Below, piece after piece: positions 26,951 through 35,229 of a stretch of DNA of 64,000 bases. Numbering within the stretch: the first letter of the stretch is position 1; every line of letters begins with the position of its first letter. This stretch comes from Streptomyces sp. MP131-18 (lineage in GTDB: Bacteria; Actinomycetota; Actinomycetes; Streptomycetales; Streptomycetaceae), in assembly GCF_001984575.1 (NCBI RefSeq), contig NZ_LZNS01000001.1:5494632-5558631 (forward strand). The letters are read 5' to 3'. The position numbers and the translations under genes were made by a program. The notes beneath the pieces are model-generated. The model worked only from the letters and a program-made list of their open reading frames with translations, ran no database searches and was not told the origin of the DNA.

Positions 26951-26956
26951 TGACTC

Positions 26957-29584
26957 GTGACCGAGAACACCCAGCCGCCCGCCGACGGGCCCCGCAGCGC
27001 CCCTGCCGATCTGCCGACGCAGTACACGCCGGCCGACGTAGAGGAGAGGCTGTACGAACGCTGGGTGGAGCGCGGGTACTTCGCGGCGGACGCCGCCAGC
27101 GGCAAGGACGCGTACACCATCGTCATCCCCCCGCCGAACGTGTACGGAAGTCTGCACATCGGGCACGCCTTCGAGCACACGCTGATCGACGCCCTCACAC
27201 GCCGGAAGCGGATGCAGGGCTTCGAGACGCTGTGGCAGCCGGGCATGGACCACGCGGGCATCGCCACGCAGAATGCGGTCGAGCGGCAGCTCGCCGCGGA
27301 GGGCACCTCCCGGCACGACCTCGGGCGCGACGCCTTCGTGGAGCGCGTCTGGCGGTGGAAGGCGGAGTCCGGCGGCCAGATCCAGGGCCAGATGCGGCGG
27401 CTCGGCGACGGCGTCGACTGGTCGCGCGACCGGTTCACCATGGACGAGGGGCTGTCCCGCGCCGTTCAGACGATCTTCAAGCGGCTGTACGACGACGGGC
27501 TGATCTACCGGGCCGAGCGCATCATCAACTGGTGTCCGCGCTGCCTGACCGCCATCTCCGACATCGAGGTGGCCTACCAGGAGGACGACGGCGAGCTGGT
27601 CTCCATCCGCTACGGCGAGGGCGAGGACTCGGTCGTGGTCGCGACCACCCGCGCCGAGACGATGCTCGGCGACACCGCCGTGGCCGTGCACCCGGACGAC
27701 GAGCGGTACGCGCACCTGGTCGGCAGGACGGTCGAACTGCCGCTGACCGGCCGTTCGATCCCGGTGGTCGCCGACGAGCACGTCGACCCCGAGTTCGGGA
27801 CCGGTGCGGTCAAGGTCACCCCGGCCCACGATCCGAACGACTTCGAGATCGGCCGCCGGCACGGCCTGCCGCAGCTGACGGTCATGGACGAGCGTGCCGT
27901 GATCACCGCGCCGGGGCCGTTCCAGGGCCTCGACCGGCTGGAGGCCAGGTCCGCGGTCGTCGGCGCGTTGCGCGCCGAGGGGCGCATCGTTGCCGAGAAG
28001 CGCCCGTACCAGCACTCCGTCGGGCACTGCTCGCGCTGCCAGACCACCATCGAGCCGCGGCTGTCCATGCAGTGGTGGGTGAAGGTCGGCCCGCTGGCCA
28101 AGGAGGCGGGGGACGCCGTCCGCGACGGGCGGGTCACCATCCACCCCAAGGAGATGTCCTCCCGGTACTTCGAGTGGGTGGACAATCTGCACGACTGGTG
28201 CATTTCCCGCCAGTTGTGGTGGGGGCACCGCATCCCCGTCTGGTACGGCCCCGGTGGCGAGGTCCGCTGTGTCGGCCCGGAAGAGGAGCCGCCGTCCGGC
28301 CCCGGCTGGCATCAGGACACCGACGTGCTGGACACCTGGTTCTCCTCAGGACTGTGGCCGTTCTCCACCCTCGGCTGGCCGGAGCGCACCGCGAGCCTGG
28401 AGAAGTTCTATCCGAACTCGGTGCTGGTCACCGGCTACGACATCCTCTTCTTCTGGGTCGCCAGGATGATGATGTTCGGCCTCTACGCGATGGACGGCGC
28501 ACCGCCGTTCCGCACGATCGCCCTCCACGGCATGGTCCGCGACCAGTTCGGCAAGAAGATGTCGCGGTCGTTCGGCAATGTGATCAATCCGCTGGAGTGG
28601 ATGGACGCCTACGGGTCCGACGCCGTCCGCTTCACGCTGGCCCGCGGGGCCAACCCCGGCGTCGACGTGCCCGTCGGTGAGGACTGGGTGCAGGCTTCGC
28701 GCAATTTCGCCAACAAAGTGTGGAACGCGACGCGCTTCGCCCTGCTCAACGGCGCCACCGTCGAAGGGCCGCTGCCCGGCGCCGAGGAGCTGTCCGCGAC
28801 CGACCGGTGGGTCCTCTCGCGGCTCAACGCGACGATCGCCGAGGTCGACGCCTACTACGACGACTACCAGTTCGCCAAGCTGAGCGACGCCCTCTTCCAC
28901 TTCGCCTGGGACGAGGTCTTCGACTGGTACGTCGAGCTGAGCAAGACGACGTTCGCCGCCGGCGGGCGCCCCGCCGAGGTCTCCCGGCGCGTGCTCGGCG
29001 AGGTCCTCGACGTCACGCTGCGGCTGCTGCACCCGGTGATGCCGTTCGTCACCGAGGAGTTGTGGACCACGCTCACCGGCGGTGAGTCGGTCGTCGTCGC
29101 CGACTGGCCCGCCGACTCCGGCTTCCGTGACCTGGCCGCGGAGGAGGAGATCGACGCCGTGCGGCAGTTGGTCACCGAGGTCCGCAGGTTCCGCGCAGAC
29201 CAGGGCCTCCAGCCAGGCCAGCGCGTTCCGGCCGCGCTCGACCTCGCGGGCACCCGGCTCGGCGCGCACGAGGAGGCGGTGCGCGCCCTGCTGCGCCTCC
29301 AGCCGGCCGGCGAGGGCTTCCACGCGACCGCCACGCTGCCGGTGGCGGGCGCCACCGTCGCGCTCGACCTGTCCGGGGCCATCGACTTCGAGGCCGAGCG
29401 CAAGCGCCTGGCCAAGGACCTCGCCGCCGCGGAGAAGGAGCTGGCGCAGACCACGGCGAAGCTCGGCAACGAGAGCTTCCTGGCCAAGGCGCCCGCGCCC
29501 GTGGTCGACAAGATCCGCGTGCGCCAGGACACCGCACGCGCCGACATCGAGCGCATCCGCACCCAGCTGGCGGGCCTCCCGTGA
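26957..29584 (+). CDS. valS: Valyl-tRNA synthetase
   Basis: The 875-residue class I synthetase charges tRNA-Val. The HIGH motif is SLHIGH (about residues 65-70) and the KMSKS motif appears as KKMSRS (about 533-538). The CP1 editing domain lies between (TTRAETMLGDTAVAVHP near 228). An anticodon-binding domain and a C-terminal coiled coil (FEAERKRLAKDLAAAEKELAQTTAKL) complete the enzyme. The start at GTG 26957 has no ribosome binding site but is preceded by a -10 element at leaderless distance. No T-box leader is present. folC follows after 37 bases with its own promoter-like element. Confidence 0.98.
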   Translation: MTENTQPPADGPRSAPADLPTQYTPADVEERLYERWVERGYFAADAASGKDAYTIVIPPPNVYGSLHIGHAFEHTLIDALTRRKRMQGFETLWQPGMDHAGIATQNAVERQLAAEGTSRHDLGRDAFVERVWRWKAESGGQIQGQMRRLGDGVDWSRDRFTMDEGLSRAVQTIFKRLYDDGLIYRAERIINWCPRCLTAISDIEVAYQEDDGELVSIRYGEGEDSVVVATTRAETMLGDTAVAVHPDDERYAHLVGRTVELPLTGRSIPVVADEHVDPEFGTGAVKVTPAHDPNDFEIGRRHGLPQLTVMDERAVITAPGPFQGLDRLEARSAVVGALRAEGRIVAEKRPYQHSVGHCSRCQTTIEPRLSMQWWVKVGPLAKEAGDAVRDGRVTIHPKEMSSRYFEWVDNLHDWCISRQLWWGHRIPVWYGPGGEVRCVGPEEEPPSGPGWHQDTDVLDTWFSSGLWPFSTLGWPERTASLEKFYPNSVLVTGYDILFFWVARMMMFGLYAMDGAPPFRTIALHGMVRDQFGKKMSRSFGNVINPLEWMDAYGSDAVRFTLARGANPGVDVPVGEDWVQASRNFANKVWNATRFALLNGATVEGPLPGAEELSATDRWVLSRLNATIAEVDAYYDDYQFAKLSDALFHFAWDEVFDWYVELSKTTFAAGGRPAEVSRRVLGEVLDVTLRLLHPVMPFVTEELWTTLTGGESVVVADWPADSGFRDLAAEEEIDAVRQLVTEVRRFRADQGLQPGQRVPAALDLAGTRLGAHEEAVRALLRLQPAGEGFHATATLPVAGATVALDLSGAIDFEAERKRLAKDLAAAEKELAQTTAKLGNESFLAKAPAPVVDKIRVRQDTARADIERIRTQLAGLP

Positions 29585-29609
29585 CCGCGGGGCTGTCGGC
29601 GGACGTCCG

Positions 29610-29615
29610 TAGACT
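29610..29615 (+). promoter_or_regulatory. -10 element TAGACT, leaderless folC transcript
   Basis: The same hexamer and the same six-base spacing to GTG as at valS. No Shine-Dalgarno sequence precedes the folC start. The two sites support each other. Confidence 0.55.
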
Positions 29616-29621
29616 GGCCGT

Positions 29622-31163
29622 GTGAGCGACACACCCGCGCCGGACACGCCCGACTCCGGCGGTCCCCTGGAAGAGTTCGAAGACATCGTGGCCGCCGAGG
29701 GGGCCCGCGACCCCGACCTCGCGGTGATCGAGGCGGGCAGCCGCACCCTGCGCACCCAGGCCGGTGCTTCGCGGGAGGCGGACCTGCCGGGCCGCCCCGC
29801 CGACCCGGAGACCGACCGGGCGCTGCGCGAGGTCGAGACCGAGCTGTCCAAGCGCTGGCCGGAGACCAAGCTGGACCCCTCGGTGGTCCGTATCCGCGCG
29901 CTGATGGACGTGCTCGGCGAGCCGCAGCGTTCGTACCCGGCCATCCACGTCACGGGGACGAACGGCAAGACGAGTACCGCTCGCATGATCGAGACGCTGC
30001 TCACCGCGTTCGAGCTGCGCACCGGCCGCTTCAGCAGCCCGCACGTCCAGTCCATCACCGAGCGCATCAGCCTGGACGGGGCGCCGGTGCCGGCCGAGCG
30101 CTTCGTCGCCGCCTACGAGGACGTGAAGCCCTACGTCGAGCTGGTCGACGCCCGGGAGGACTACCGGCTGTCGTTCTTCGAGGTGCTCACGGGCATGGCG
30201 TACGCGACGTTCGCCGACGCGCCGGTGGACGTGGCGATCGTCGAGGTCGGCATGGGCGGCACCTGGGACGCGACCAACGTCATCGACGGCCAGGTCGCGG
30301 TGATCACCCCGATCGGACTCGACCACACCGAGCGGCTGGGCGACACGCCCGAGAAGATCGCGGTCGAGAAGGCCGGGATCATCAAGGCCGACGCCCGCGT
30401 GGTGCTCGCCCAGCAGCCGATCGACGCCGCCTCCGTGATCCTGCGACGCGCCGTCGAGGAGAACGCGACGGTGGCCAGGGAGGGCCTCGAATTCGGAGTC
30501 CTCGCACGGGAGATGGCCGTCGGCGGGCAGCTGCTGACGCTTCGCGGGCTCGGCGGCGAGTACCCGGAGCTCTTCCTCCCGCTGTACGGGGAGCACATGG
30601 CGCACAATGCGGCCGTCGCCCTCGCGGCGGTCGAGGCGTTCTTCGGCGTCGGCGCCGCCGTGGGCGCCGGGGGAGAGGCCAGGACCCTGGACGTGGACGT
30701 GGTGCGCGAGGCGTTCGCGGCCGTGACCTCGCCCGGGCGGCTCGAAGTGGTGCGCAGCAGCCCCACCGTTCTGCTCGACGCGGCGCACAATCCGCCAGGG
30801 GCGCAGGCCGCCGCGGCGGCGGTCACCGAGGCGTTCGGCTTCAGCCGCCTCATCGGCGTCGTCGGCGCGAGCGAGGGCAAGGACGTGCGCGGCCTGCTGG
30901 AGGCGTTCGAGCCGATCCTGACCGAGGTCGTGATCACGCAGAACGGGAGCCACCGCGCGCTGGACGCCGACCGGCTGGCCGGGGTGGCGGTCGAGGTCTT
31001 CGGCGAGGAGCGCGTCGTCGTCGAGCCGCGCCTCGACGAGGCGCTGGACGCGGCGATCGCGCTGGCCGAGGAGGAGCACGAGTACGCGGGCGCGGGCGTG
31101 CTCGTCACGGGCTCGGTGATCACGGTCGGGGAAGCCAGGCTGCTGCTCGGGGGGTCCCGCTGA
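29622..31163 (+). CDS. folC: Bifunctional dihydrofolate synthase/folylpolyglutamate synthase
   Basis: The 513-residue Mur-ligase-like enzyme adds glutamate to dihydropteroate and then to folates. The ATP-binding P-loop VTGTNGKTSTARMIE starts near residue 109. The family block GLDHTERLGDTPEKIAVEKAGI lies near 230, with LDAAHNPPGAQAA near 386. The first 65 residues are a poorly conserved acidic extension common in actinobacteria. It starts at GTG 29622, probably leaderless. The stop codon overlaps the start of the DUF4233 gene by one base (TGATG), indicating translational coupling. Confidence 0.97.
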   Translation: MSDTPAPDTPDSGGPLEEFEDIVAAEGARDPDLAVIEAGSRTLRTQAGASREADLPGRPADPETDRALREVETELSKRWPETKLDPSVVRIRALMDVLGEPQRSYPAIHVTGTNGKTSTARMIETLLTAFELRTGRFSSPHVQSITERISLDGAPVPAERFVAAYEDVKPYVELVDAREDYRLSFFEVLTGMAYATFADAPVDVAIVEVGMGGTWDATNVIDGQVAVITPIGLDHTERLGDTPEKIAVEKAGIIKADARVVLAQQPIDAASVILRRAVEENATVAREGLEFGVLAREMAVGGQLLTLRGLGGEYPELFLPLYGEHMAHNAAVALAAVEAFFGVGAAVGAGGEARTLDVDVVREAFAAVTSPGRLEVVRSSPTVLLDAAHNPPGAQAAAAAVTEAFGFSRLIGVVGASEGKDVRGLLEAFEPILTEVVITQNGSHRALDADRLAGVAVEVFGEERVVVEPRLDEALDAAIALAEEEHEYAGAGVLVTGSVITVGEARLLLGGSR

Positions 31164-31492
31164 TGCGCACGCTCTGCGCCGGCACGCTCGTCGGGGAGTT
31201 CATCGTGATCGGCCTCGCGGGTCTTGTGGCCATGCGGCTTTCCGACGTGCCCACGGGCACCCTCTGGGCGGTCAGCGGCACGGCCATGGTGCTGTGCCTG
31301 CTGCTGTGCGGCATGCTCGGCCGCCCGGTCGGCGTGCACCTGGGCTGGGCGCTCCAGGCGGGTCTGATCGCCTCCGGTTTCGTGCTGCCCGCGATGTTCC
31401 TGCTGGGCGGGGCGTTCGCCGGTCTGTGGTGGGCGTCGGTCCACTTCGGCCGCGAGGTGGACCGGCTGAAGGCGGCCCGCGCGGCGGCCTGA
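31163..31492 (+). CDS. DUF4233 family four-helix membrane protein
   Basis: The 109-residue protein has four hydrophobic segments (about 5-25, 35-52, 58-78, 82-102) and ends in a short basic tail. It overlaps the folC stop by one base. Genes of this family follow folC across actinobacteria, a strong contextual match to DUF4233. The role is unknown. The conserved coupling to folC suggests a link to folate metabolism or simply a shared transcript. It is followed by ndk after about 105 bases. Confidence 0.9.
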   Translation: MRTLCAGTLVGEFIVIGLAGLVAMRLSDVPTGTLWAVSGTAMVLCLLLCGMLGRPVGVHLGWALQAGLIASGFVLPAMFLLGGAFAGLWWASVHFGREVDRLKAARAAA

Positions 31493-31597
31493 GGCCGCCC
31501 CTGGCCGCCGCAGGCGGGACCGGCGTCGGGCCGCGGGCGCGGGCCCGGTACTCTCATGCTGGCCTCGCTCGCCCCTCTTCCCCAGGAGCCGCCCGAT

Positions 31598-32011
31598 ATG
31601 AGCCAGCGCACTCTTGTCCTCCTGAAGCCTGACGCGGTCGCCAGGGGCCTGATCGGTGAGATCATCGGCCGGATCGAGCGCAAGGCGGGCTGGACGATTA
31701 CCGCGATCGAGCTGCGCACGCTGGACCGGGACACGCTTCAGACGCATTATGCGGAGCACGTCGGCCGGCCCTTCTACGCGCCGCTGCTCGATTTCATGTC
31801 CGCCGCCCCCAGCGTCGTGCTGGTCGTCGAGGGCGAACGGGTCATCGAGGGCCTGCGGACGCTGGCCGGCCCGACGGACCCGATCGCCGCCGCGCCCGGG
31901 TCGATCCGCGGCGACTTCGGCACGATCGTGCGCGAGAACCTGATTCACGCCTCGGACTCGGAGGAGTCCGCCGAACGCGAGCTGAAGATCTTTTTCCCCG
32001 GCCTCGCCTGA
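31598..32011 (+). CDS. ndk: Nucleoside diphosphate kinase
   Basis: The 137-residue enzyme transfers the gamma-phosphate from ATP to nucleoside diphosphates through a phosphohistidine. It opens MSQRTLVLLKPDAVARGLIGEI. The catalytic His is in RENLIHASDSEESAERE (about residue 117). The ATG 31598 start follows CAGGAG at 31584-31589; an upstream in-frame ATG at 31556 is inferior. A TACTCT hexamer (31550-31555) upstream could be its -10 element. Lying between folC and mreB is the Streptomyces arrangement. Confidence 0.98.
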   Translation: MSQRTLVLLKPDAVARGLIGEIIGRIERKAGWTITAIELRTLDRDTLQTHYAEHVGRPFYAPLLDFMSAAPSVVLVVEGERVIEGLRTLAGPTDPIAAAPGSIRGDFGTIVRENLIHASDSEESAERELKIFFPGLA

Positions 32012-32332
32012 ACGCGCTCCGCGGCCGGTGGCGGCAGCGCACCGCGCGACCTGCGAAGTTCGCCTGAATGCAGTCTTCCATTCCGCTGGGTACAGTCGAA
32101 CGAGGGAACCCGCCCCCCGAACACGCCGTCACCATGATGGAGGGTGGGCCACGTTCCGCCGACAATGGCGAAACCGGCGCTCCGGCGCTCCGTGTTCGAC
32201 CGGCCGTGGATACGATGGCATCGCCGCCGCTTTCCCCGCGCAAGCGGGGAGGCCCGCAGGCGCACCGCTCATCGCACTCCACGCCGACCTCCTTGCACAA
32301 ATCGCTCCAGCTGGAAGGCCAGATGTATCCCT
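32012..32332 (+). promoter_or_regulatory. Long upstream region of mreB, no gene
   Basis: This 321-base gap separates ndk from mreB. It contains -10-like hexamers (TACAGT at 32091-32096, TACGAT at 32211-32216) and a small hairpin CCCCGC-GCAA-GCGGGG (32235-32250). Apparent open frames through it lack conserved content. In S. coelicolor mreB has more than one promoter, so a multi-promoter region would be expected; which hexamers are used is not clear. Confidence 0.45.
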
Positions 32333-33364
32333 ATGGCGAACAATATGTCGTTCATCGGACGTGACATGGCAGTCGACCTCGGGACCGCCAACACGCTGGT
32401 GTACGTCAGAGGTCGCGGGATTGTCCTCAACGAGCCGTCGGTCGTCGCCATCAACACCAACACCGGTGGCATTCTCGCGGTGGGCGCCGAGGCGAAGAAG
32501 ATGATCGGCCGGACTCCCGGCAACATCGTGGCGGTCCGTCCGCTGAAGGACGGCGTCATCGCCGACTTCGAGATCACCGAGCGGATGCTCCGCTACTTCA
32601 TTCTGAAAATCCACAAGCGCCGCTATCTGGCCCGCCCGCGGGTCGTCGTCTGCGTGCCCTCGGGTATCACCGGCGTGGAGCGGCGTGCCGTCATCGAGGC
32701 GTCCACGCAGGCCGGCGCGCGGCAGGTGCACATCATCGAGGAGCCGATGGCCGCGGCGATCGGCTCGGGCCTGCCGGTCCATGAGGCGACCGGCAACATG
32801 GTGGTGGACATCGGCGGCGGCACCACCGAGGTCGCGGTGATCTCGCTGGGCGGCATCGTGACGGCGCAGTCGATCCGCACCGCGGGCGATGAGCTGGACA
32901 ATGCGATCATCCAGCACATCAAGAAGGAATACAGCCTCCTGCTCGGCGAGCGATCGGCGGAGAGCATCAAGATCACCATTGGCTCGGCGCACGACATGGA
33001 CCAGGACGAGCACACGGAGATCCGCGGGCGCGACCTGGTGAGCGGTCTGCCGAAGACGGTGGTCATCTCCTCCGCGGAGGTGCGCAAGGCCATGGAGGAG
33101 CCGGTCAACGCAATCGTGGACGCGGTCAAGACGACGCTGGACAAGTGCCCGCCCGAGCTGTCCGGCGACATCATGGACCGCGGCATCGTCCTCACCGGCG
33201 GCGGCGCCCTGCTGCGTGGCCTGGACGAACGGTTGCGCAAGGAAACGGGCATGCCGATCCACATCGCCGAGGACCCGCTGGACTCGGTGGCGCTCGGCTC
33301 GGGCAAGTGCGTCGAGGAGTTCGAGGCGCTTCAGCAGGTCCTGGACGCGCAGCCCCGGCGGTGA
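32333..33364 (+). CDS. mreB: Rod shape-determining actin homologue MreB
   Basis: The 343-residue actin-like ATPase has MAVDLGTANTLVYVRGRG (phosphate-1 loop, residues about 11-28), VVDIGGGTTEVAVISLGG (phosphate-2, about 158-175) and IVLTGGGALLRGLDERL (adenosine motif, about 284-300). The N-terminal MSFIGRD is the membrane-binding region. In Streptomyces MreB is not needed for vegetative tip growth but strengthens the spore wall. It heads the mreBCD-PBP2-RodA cluster. ATG 32333 is chosen; ATG 32345 is an alternative. GGAAGG lies upstream at a rather long distance. Confidence 0.97.
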   Translation: MANNMSFIGRDMAVDLGTANTLVYVRGRGIVLNEPSVVAINTNTGGILAVGAEAKKMIGRTPGNIVAVRPLKDGVIADFEITERMLRYFILKIHKRRYLARPRVVVCVPSGITGVERRAVIEASTQAGARQVHIIEEPMAAAIGSGLPVHEATGNMVVDIGGGTTEVAVISLGGIVTAQSIRTAGDELDNAIIQHIKKEYSLLLGERSAESIKITIGSAHDMDQDEHTEIRGRDLVSGLPKTVVISSAEVRKAMEEPVNAIVDAVKTTLDKCPPELSGDIMDRGIVLTGGGALLRGLDERLRKETGMPIHIAEDPLDSVALGSGKCVEEFEALQQVLDAQPRR

Positions 33365-33485
33365 CCGCCGGGCGCGCCACGCCCGCTTCGGTCCGCCGCG
33401 TGGAGGGACACCAATCCGCGTGGCGGATCGTTGGCCCAGTGACCGACGATTCCCCTGACCGACCAGAAAGGCACGGCCGCCGCAC

Positions 33486-34472
33486 GTGAGGGACACCCGA
33501 GAGAGCCGGCTGCTACTCGTTCTGCTGGTCTCCGTCGCCTTCGCCCTGATCACCATGGACATCCGCAGCGGTGACAACTCCCCGCTGGACGGCGCCAGAG
33601 AGGCCGCCGCCTCCGTGTTCGGGCCGGTCGAGGAAGGTGTCGCCGGCGCGGTTGACCCGGTCGCCAACGCCATCTCGGCCGTCCGGGAGTCCGGCGACCG
33701 CCGGACGCGCATCAGCGAGCTGGAGCGCGAGAACGCCGAGCTGCGGCAGCAGTTGGGCAGCGAGGAGCACCGCGATTCGCGGATAGAGCAGCTGGACGAG
33801 ATGCTGCGCACCGCGGGCGCCGGGCAGTACGGCATCGTCGGGGCCCAGGTCATCGCGATCGGCGCCGCGCAGGGCTTCTCCTGGACCGTGACGATCGACG
33901 CGGGCAGCGAGGACGGCCTCACCCGCGACATGACCGTGCTGAACGGGGACGGGCTCGTCGGCCGCGTCACCACCGTCGGCCCCGGCACCGCCACGGTGCT
34001 GCTGGCCAACGACCCCGGTTTCACCGTCGGCACGCGCCTGGAGGGCAGCGAGGAGCTGGGCCTCGCGACGGGCCGCGGCGACAACACGCTGGACGTGCAG
34101 CTGATCAATCAGCAGGCCCGCGTCCAGGAGGGCGACCGCATGGTGACCTTCGGGTCCGAGGAGAACCGGCCGTTCGTGCCGGGCGTTCCGGTCGGCGAGG
34201 TCGTCAACGTCGAGCGTTCGACGGGCGATCTGACCAGGACGGTCCAGGTCCAGCCGTACGTGGCTTTCACACAGCTCGACCTCGTGGGCGTCGTCGTCGA
34301 GCCGCCCCGCGACAATCCGCGCGACTCGGTGCTGCCGCCGCGTCCGGAGGACGAGGCGCGCAACGAGGAGCAGGAGCGGGACGGCGACGCGGGCGCCGAT
34401 GCGGACGCCGACGCCGACGCAGGAGCCGCCGACGGCGGCGGGGAAGACGACGACCCGGCGACCAGGAGCTGA
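33486..34472 (+). CDS. mreC: Rod shape-determining protein MreC
   Basis: The 328-residue bitopic protein has a short cytoplasmic end and a transmembrane helix (about 7-23). A coiled coil follows (RISELERENAELRQQLG, about 75-92), then the two beta-barrel domains of MreC with VIGAAQGFSWTVTIDAGSEDGL near 123. The C-terminal 55 residues are highly acidic and repetitive (DADADADAG), an extension of uncertain use. MreC scaffolds PBP2 and RodA outside the membrane. The start is GTG 33486 in the mre operon, three bases before mreD. Confidence 0.95.
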   Translation: MRDTRESRLLLVLLVSVAFALITMDIRSGDNSPLDGAREAAASVFGPVEEGVAGAVDPVANAISAVRESGDRRTRISELERENAELRQQLGSEEHRDSRIEQLDEMLRTAGAGQYGIVGAQVIAIGAAQGFSWTVTIDAGSEDGLTRDMTVLNGDGLVGRVTTVGPGTATVLLANDPGFTVGTRLEGSEELGLATGRGDNTLDVQLINQQARVQEGDRMVTFGSEENRPFVPGVPVGEVVNVERSTGDLTRTVQVQPYVAFTQLDLVGVVVEPPRDNPRDSVLPPRPEDEARNEEQERDGDAGADADADADAGAADGGGEDDDPATRS

Positions 34473-34475
34473 CCG

Positions 34476-35189
34476 ATGCGAGTCTCCCGCGCGCTGCTCG
34501 CGCTCATCCTCGTGATCGTGGCCCTGATGCTCCAGGTCAGCGTCCTGGCCCGGCTCCAACTGCCCGGTGCGGTCCCCGACCTGCTGCTGCTCACGGTGCT
34601 CGGCCTCGCCCTGGTGTACGGGCACGTCGGCGGTTGCCTCACCGGCTTCGCCGCCGGGCTGCTCGCCGACCTCGTGCCGCCCGCCGACCACGCGGTCGGC
34701 CGTTACGCCCTGGTGCTGTGCGTCATCGGGTACGCGGCCGGGCTCACCAAGCCGGAGACGGGCCAGCACCGTTCCGCCACCGTGCCGATGCTGGTGGTCG
34801 CGGCGGGCGCCGTGACGTCGACCCTGCTGTACGCGGGCGTCGGCGCGCTCGTCGGGGACACCGCGGCGCGCGGCGTCGGGCTCACCGACCTGCTGGTCAC
34901 CGCCACCATCTACGATCTGCTGCTCGCGCCGTTCGCGGTGCCGCTGGTGATGAGCCTGGCGCGCCGCCTGGAGAGCGACCCGCTCGCCGGGGACGGCGGT
35001 TCCGGCGCCTCCGGCGGCGGCGACACGGCCGTCAGATGGCTGGGCGGCGGCGGTGGCGGGCCGCGCGGCCGCACGCCGCGCCGCACCCGCTACGGCAAGG
35101 CCGCCCGGCTCGGGGCGCGGCGCCCCATGCTGCTCGGCCGGTCGGCCCGCAACCGGGCCGGGCGCATCAAGGGAGTGAAGCGCCTGTGA
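34476..35189 (+). CDS. mreD: Rod shape-determining protein MreD
   Basis: The 237-residue polytopic membrane protein has about five hydrophobic segments within the first 160 residues. A basic Gly-rich cytoplasmic tail follows (GGGGGPRGRTPRRTRYGKAARLGARR), longer than in most MreD proteins. It starts at ATG 34476, three bases after mreC, so the two are coupled. MreD supports the elongasome together with MreC, PBP2 and RodA. Assignment rests on hydrophobicity, the LPGAVPDLLLLTVLGLALVYG segment and position. Confidence 0.92.
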   Translation: MRVSRALLALILVIVALMLQVSVLARLQLPGAVPDLLLLTVLGLALVYGHVGGCLTGFAAGLLADLVPPADHAVGRYALVLCVIGYAAGLTKPETGQHRSATVPMLVVAAGAVTSTLLYAGVGALVGDTAARGVGLTDLLVTATIYDLLLAPFAVPLVMSLARRLESDPLAGDGGSGASGGGDTAVRWLGGGGGGPRGRTPRRTRYGKAARLGARRPMLLGRSARNRAGRIKGVKRL

Positions 35190-35229
35190 GGCGGCAGGAA
35201 TCGACCGGGTCCGCCCGCGGGGAGGTGCT

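Noticed and set aside
26753..26956. T-box riboswitch upstream of valS
   Set aside because: The gap is short, no specifier stem or T-box sequence is visible, and the start appears leaderless.
31598..32011. Ndk active-site variant HASDS instead of HGSDS
   Set aside because: The catalytic His is intact, and as far as I remember Ala at this position also occurs in Streptomyces Ndk. Not considered unusual.
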